DNA from: Clostridia bacterium
GTDB lineage: Bacteria; Bacillota_A; Clostridia; Christensenellales; Aristaeellaceae
NCBI GenBank assembly: GCA_017464225.1
Contig: JAFUDW010000075.1
Coordinates: 1 to 8,479 of the forward strand
Direction: 5' to 3'
DNA length: 8,479 bases
Part shown: positions 6,453 through 8,479 of the stretch, in pieces
Numbering within the stretch: the first letter of the stretch is position 1
How the letters are laid out: every line of letters starts with the position of its first letter
The notes under the pieces: generated by a model
What the model was told of the DNA's origin: nothing
The model's input: only the letters and a program-made list of their open reading frames with translations
Databases searched by the model: none
Position numbers and translations under genes: made by a program

Positions 6453-7213
6453 TGCTCGAGGATATAGTCGATCATCCGCTCGACCCGCTCCAGCGCCACC
6501 CGGTTCAGCCGCTCGCCTTCCTCCCTGGAGGACAGCCGGGCATCGCCCAGCGCGCCGTTCCGCGAGGCGTCCCTCTCCCACTGGAAGGCGATCCCGCCGT
6601 AACGGAAGGGGTTGTTCTTGCCGCGGATGATAAAATCCTCCACCACTTCACCCTTTTGCAGGGCGTCCGTCCGCACCACCTCGGGGCAGATGGCCAGGCA
6701 CTGGGAGGTTTCGCTTTCACTGGCATGGCCGCGCTTTTCAGACCATCCCATCTCCGGCGTGATATGGTCGTCAAACAGACCGAAGCCCATCCCCGTGTAG
6801 TAAGCGTCGATGCCGCAGCTGTATTTCAGAGAATTGATCACAACATTCAGCGAGCTGGCGTTACCCCCATGCCCATTGACATACAGGATCCGCTTGATCC
6901 CGTGCTTATGAAGGGCCACTGCGATATCCTTGAGCAATTCAATATAGGTTTCCGGCCGCAGGGTAACGGTACCGACGAACCCCATATGGTGGGTGGAAAT
7001 GCCATAGGTGACCGGCGGGCAGATGAGGAGTTTTTCACCGTAGTGCTCTCCCAGCAGCTTGCAAAAGGCGTACGCCCGCGCGGTATCCGTGTAATAAGTG
7101 GTGTTGGGCCCGTGCTGCTCGCAGGAGCCGACGGGCACGACAGCGATCTCTATCCCAGGCAGCGCCTCCGCCACCTCCGGATGAATCATATTTTCCAGAA
7201 TGAGCGCTTTCAT
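6446..7213 (-). CDS. Creatininase-family metal-dependent amidohydrolase
   Basis: Cytoplasmic hydrolase of 255 residues in the creatinine amidohydrolase family, whose members cleave cyclic or linear amides using two metal ions. Candidate metal ligands are visible: E32, H34 and D43 in GSCEQHGPNTTYYTDT, H115 in VNGHGGN (112-118), and E167 in HASESETS (163-170). ATG 7213 gives the usual family opening (ENMIHPEVAEAL). An upstream in-frame ATG at 7261 has no ribosome site. The ribosome site GAGG is 11 bases before the chosen start, which is long. The family includes creatininase, formamide hydrolases and the mycofactocin peptidase MftE, so the exact substrate is not determined. Proximity to the importer and regulator suggests it may act on the imported solute, but it has its own promoter. 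Confidence 0.9.
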   Translation of the reverse strand: MKALILENMIHPEVAEALPGIEIAVVPVGSCEQHGPNTTYYTDTARAYAFCKLLGEHYGEKLLICPPVTYGISTHHMGFVGTVTLRPETYIELLKDIAVALHKHGIKRILYVNGHGGNASSLNVVINSLKYSCGIDAYYTGMGFGLFDDHITPEMGWSEKRGHASESETSQCLAICPEVVRTDALQKGEVVEDFIIRGKNNPFRYGGIAFQWERDASRNGALGDARLSSREEGERLNRVALERVERMIDYILEHY

Positions 7214-7290
7214 ATACGTTGTTTCCTCTTCTGTCCGGTCTTTGTGCTGGCAATGGTGCATGCGTTGTATGATTCATTGTTGATACATTC

Positions 7291-7319
7291 ATTATACCGA
7301 AGAAACAATATACAATAAA
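7291..7319 (-). promoter_or_regulatory. Promoter for the creatininase-family gene
   Basis: A perfect minus-strand TATAAT (7296-7291) is preceded at 17 bases by TTTATT (7319-7314), a poor -35 box. Transcription would start near 7284, leaving a leader of about 70 bases. The poor -35 lies within a dyad element, suggesting control by a bound protein. Confidence 0.55.
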
Positions 7320-7347
7320 ATACATAATATTAGTATTAAATATTGTA
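7311..7347. promoter_or_regulatory. AT-rich nested dyad, candidate operator
   Basis: Nested inverted arms are visible: TACAATA (7311-7317) with TATTGTA (7341-7347), AATAC (7319-7323) with GTATT (7333-7337), and the central palindrome TAATATTA (7325-7332). The dyad overlaps the -35 region of the creatininase promoter. Surrounding bases from about 7281 to 7372 are strikingly AT-rich in a GC-rich window. It may be a repressor or activator site; no regulator can be named. Confidence 0.45.
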
Positions 7348-7390
7348 ATAATCTATATTAATTTGGATTTTCTCCCGCCATCAGGCAAAC

Positions 7391-7422
7391 AAAAAAGCCC
7401 CGACGTCAGTGTCGGAGCCTTT
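7391..7422 (-). terminator. Rho-independent terminator of the aldolase gene
   Basis: On the minus strand, 7422-7411 pairs with 7404-7393 as a 12-base stem with two G-U pairs and a 6-base loop. The last stem bases merge into six consecutive T residues (7396-7391). It lies 56 bases after the aldolase stop and insulates that gene from the creatininase gene. Confidence 0.88.
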
Positions 7423-7478
7423 GAACGGTGTTCACTTTATATGTATCTTTTCGCTGGATCAGATTTTTGAGCGCGTCC

Positions 7479-8135
7479 TTATTTTCCCGTCACCAAATGA
7501 TAATCCCGGGTGAACGCCGCCACGGCGTCGGTCACCAGCGCGCTTTTCAATACGCTGCGCAGCAGCTCTGGCGCCACGGTCACGGCGTGCGCTCCGCTGT
7601 CGATGGCGCGCACCACCTGGCCCGCGTTTTTGAAGCTTGCGCCCAGGATCCTGGCCGGGTAATCTCCCAGGTCGATCATATCGCGGAGCTGTTCAATGGC
7701 CTTGCCAAAGTCGATCTCGTTCTGCTCCATGCGGTTGCAGTAAGGCGCCAGATAGTCCGCTCCGGCGCTCACCGCCAGCATGCCCTGCAGCGGATAATAA
7801 ATGGCGGTGGCCGTCACGTTGACGCCGCGCTTCTTGAGCAGCCGGATGGCCTTGACGCCGTTTTCGGTCACGGGCACCTTTACGTATACGTCCTTGCCCA
7901 ACAGCTCCTGCAGATAAGCGGCCTCCCGCAGCATGCCCTCGCAGTCCTCGCTGCCCAATTGCACGTGCATGGAGCAGCCCGGCGTCAGCAGCCTGATCTT
8001 TTTCAGCTGCTCCTCGTAATCGAAGGGCAGCGCGGCCTTTAAAATGCTGGGATTGGTGGTCACGCCGGTGATGGGCAGCATATCCGCCGCCTCTTTGATA
8101 GCGTTCAGGTTACCTGTATCGATCATCCATTCCAT
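7479..8135 (-). CDS. fsa: Fructose-6-phosphate aldolase-type member of the small transaldolase family
   Basis: Class I Schiff-base aldolase of 218 residues, matching the roughly 220-residue length of E. coli FsaA, a decameric cytosolic enzyme. Visible landmarks are the beta-barrel opening MIDTGN and GVTTNPSI (24-31), Q59 in MHVQLGS, the Schiff-base lysine K86 in YVKVPVT, T110 in TATAIYY, and Y132 with R135 in APYCNR. Position 59 is glutamine as in FsaA; true transaldolases of this family usually carry glutamate there, so aldolase activity is favoured. ATG 8135 is used: GGAGG lies 11 bases upstream, somewhat far, while an ATG at 8126 would be further still. The open frame extending to 8417 is rejected because it crosses both promoters. 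It is a single-gene unit with its own promoter and terminator. Confidence 0.88.
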   Translation of the reverse strand: MEWMIDTGNLNAIKEAADMLPITGVTTNPSILKAALPFDYEEQLKKIRLLTPGCSMHVQLGSEDCEGMLREAAYLQELLGKDVYVKVPVTENGVKAIRLLKKRGVNVTATAIYYPLQGMLAVSAGADYLAPYCNRMEQNEIDFGKAIEQLRDMIDLGDYPARILGASFKNAGQVVRAIDSGAHAVTVAPELLRSVLKSALVTDAVAAFTRDYHLVTGK

Positions 8136-8157
8136 ACGCTCTTTCGCCTCCGTTTTT

Positions 8158-8186
8158 ATTGTATTCCTTCCTATTTTCGCTGTCAA
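8158..8186 (-). promoter_or_regulatory. Sigma-A promoter for the aldolase gene
   Basis: Minus-strand TTGACA (8186-8181), a 17-base spacer and TACAAT (8163-8158) form a near-consensus promoter. Transcription would begin near 8151, only about 15 bases before the ATG, leaving just enough leader for the ribosome site. Confidence 0.85.
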
Positions 8187-8188
8187 GT

Positions 8189-8217
8189 TTGACTTTTTCC
8201 CCATCCCTTGATATACT
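8189..8217 (+). promoter_or_regulatory. Sigma-A promoter for the Mfd-like gene
   Basis: TTGACT (8189-8194), a 17-base spacer and TATACT (8212-8217) form a good promoter on the plus strand. Its -35 box is only two bases from the -35 box of the aldolase promoter on the other strand. Transcription would begin near 8224. Confidence 0.8.
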
Positions 8218-8230
8218 GTTTGCACCTGCG

Positions 8231-8274
8231 CGGGGGTATGCTTTCCCCCGGGCGGGCAATTTTGCGTGGAAGCA
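8231..8274 (+). promoter_or_regulatory. Leader of the Mfd-like gene with two competing hairpins
   Basis: CGGGGG (8231-8236) can pair with CCCCCG (8245-8250). Alternatively TGCTTTCC (8239-8246) can pair with GGAAGCA (8268-8274) with one bulge, ending four bases before the ribosome site at 8278. The two share bases and cannot form together. This may be chance in a GC-rich leader. Confidence 0.3.
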
Positions 8275-8288
8275 AACGGAGGAACGCC

Positions 8289-8479
8289 ATGCTTGACCGC
8301 CTGCTGGATTCCCAACTTCTGGCCGATCTGATCGAAGCCGTCAGCCGCCCCCAGGGCGCGGCCGCCTACGCCGTGTGCGACGGCGCCAAGGCCGCCCTGG
8401 CCGCCGCGCTGGCGCAAAAAACGGGCCGGTCCGTGCTCTATATCGCTCCCGGAGACCGGGAGGCCGCCCGCGTGGCCGA
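8289..8479 (+). CDS. mfd: Probable transcription-repair coupling factor Mfd, N-terminal fragment
   Basis: The first 63 codons are visible and the gene runs off the right edge. GGAGG at 8278-8282 precedes ATG 8289 by six bases. The start MLDRLLDSQLLADLIEAV is followed by a segment resembling the UvrB-like N-terminal module of Mfd: a central G/A-rich turn (CDGAKAALAAALAQKTG, about residues 35-51) and then a strand and turn SVLYIAPGDREAARVA. In that module this region is a degenerate nucleotide-binding fold that has lost ATPase function. Mfd displaces stalled RNA polymerase and recruits UvrA. Only a tenth or less of the protein is visible, so a UvrB-like or other helicase-related protein cannot be excluded. 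Confidence 0.6.
   Translation, partial: MLDRLLDSQLLADLIEAVSRPQGAAAYAVCDGAKAALAAALAQKTGRSVLYIAPGDREAARVA

Noticed and set aside
5493..6581. 362-codon open frame on the minus strand
   Set aside because: It is antisense to the LysR gene, whose helix-turn-helix and ribosome site are clear. The translation is low-complexity and family-free.
7214..7261. ATG at 7261 as start of the creatininase-family gene
   Set aside because: There is no ribosome site before it, and the extra residues are not family-like.
8136..8417. N-terminal extension of the aldolase to 8417
   Set aside because: The extension crosses two strong promoters and the start of the Mfd-like gene, and it has no family similarity.
1..8479. 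CRISPR arrays, tRNA or rRNA genes
   Set aside because: No evenly spaced repeats and no cloverleaf or rRNA-like segments were seen on either strand.

Overview
The window looks like chromosomal DNA from a fairly GC-rich Clostridia-type Firmicute. The evidence is strong AGGAGG-type ribosome sites before almost every gene, sigma-A-like promoters with 17-base spacers, AT-rich promoter islands in otherwise GC-rich DNA, and gene families typical of uncultured gut Clostridia. The genus cannot be read from the sequence.

Layout. (1) Positions 1 to about 139, minus strand: the left end of an IS110-family insertion sequence, with the first eight codons of its transposase at the window edge. Its noncoding leader is the place where IS110-group elements encode a bridge RNA. 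(2) Positions 110-5386, minus strand: a peptide/nickel/opine-type ABC importer operon in the order binding protein, permease B, permease C, ATPase D, ATPase F. The last gene is cut by the IS and ends in an IS-derived tail. (3) Positions 5387-5522: a compact divergent promoter region. (4) Positions 5523-6452, plus strand: a LysR-type regulator reading away from the importer. (5) Positions 6446-7213, minus strand: a creatininase-family metal amidohydrolase that converges on and overlaps the regulator gene by 7 bases. (6) Positions 7214-7478: an AT-rich control region with a dyad element and a rho-independent terminator. (7) Positions 7479-8135, minus strand: a small transaldolase-family enzyme of the fructose-6-phosphate aldolase type. 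(8) Positions 8136-8288: two back-to-back sigma-A promoters. (9) From 8289 to the end, plus strand: the N-terminus of a protein that looks like the transcription-repair coupling factor Mfd.

Working together. The regulator probably controls the divergent importer, because their promoters overlap physically. The importer would bring in a peptide-like or amide-containing solute, and the neighbouring amidohydrolase could act on it; this link is inferred from position only. The aldolase and Mfd-like genes are probably unrelated housekeeping neighbours.

The most unusual part is the IS110/oppF junction. The truncated ATPase frame runs into the IS leader. Its last sense codons form one arm of a long-range inverted repeat whose other arm covers the transposase ribosome-binding site.
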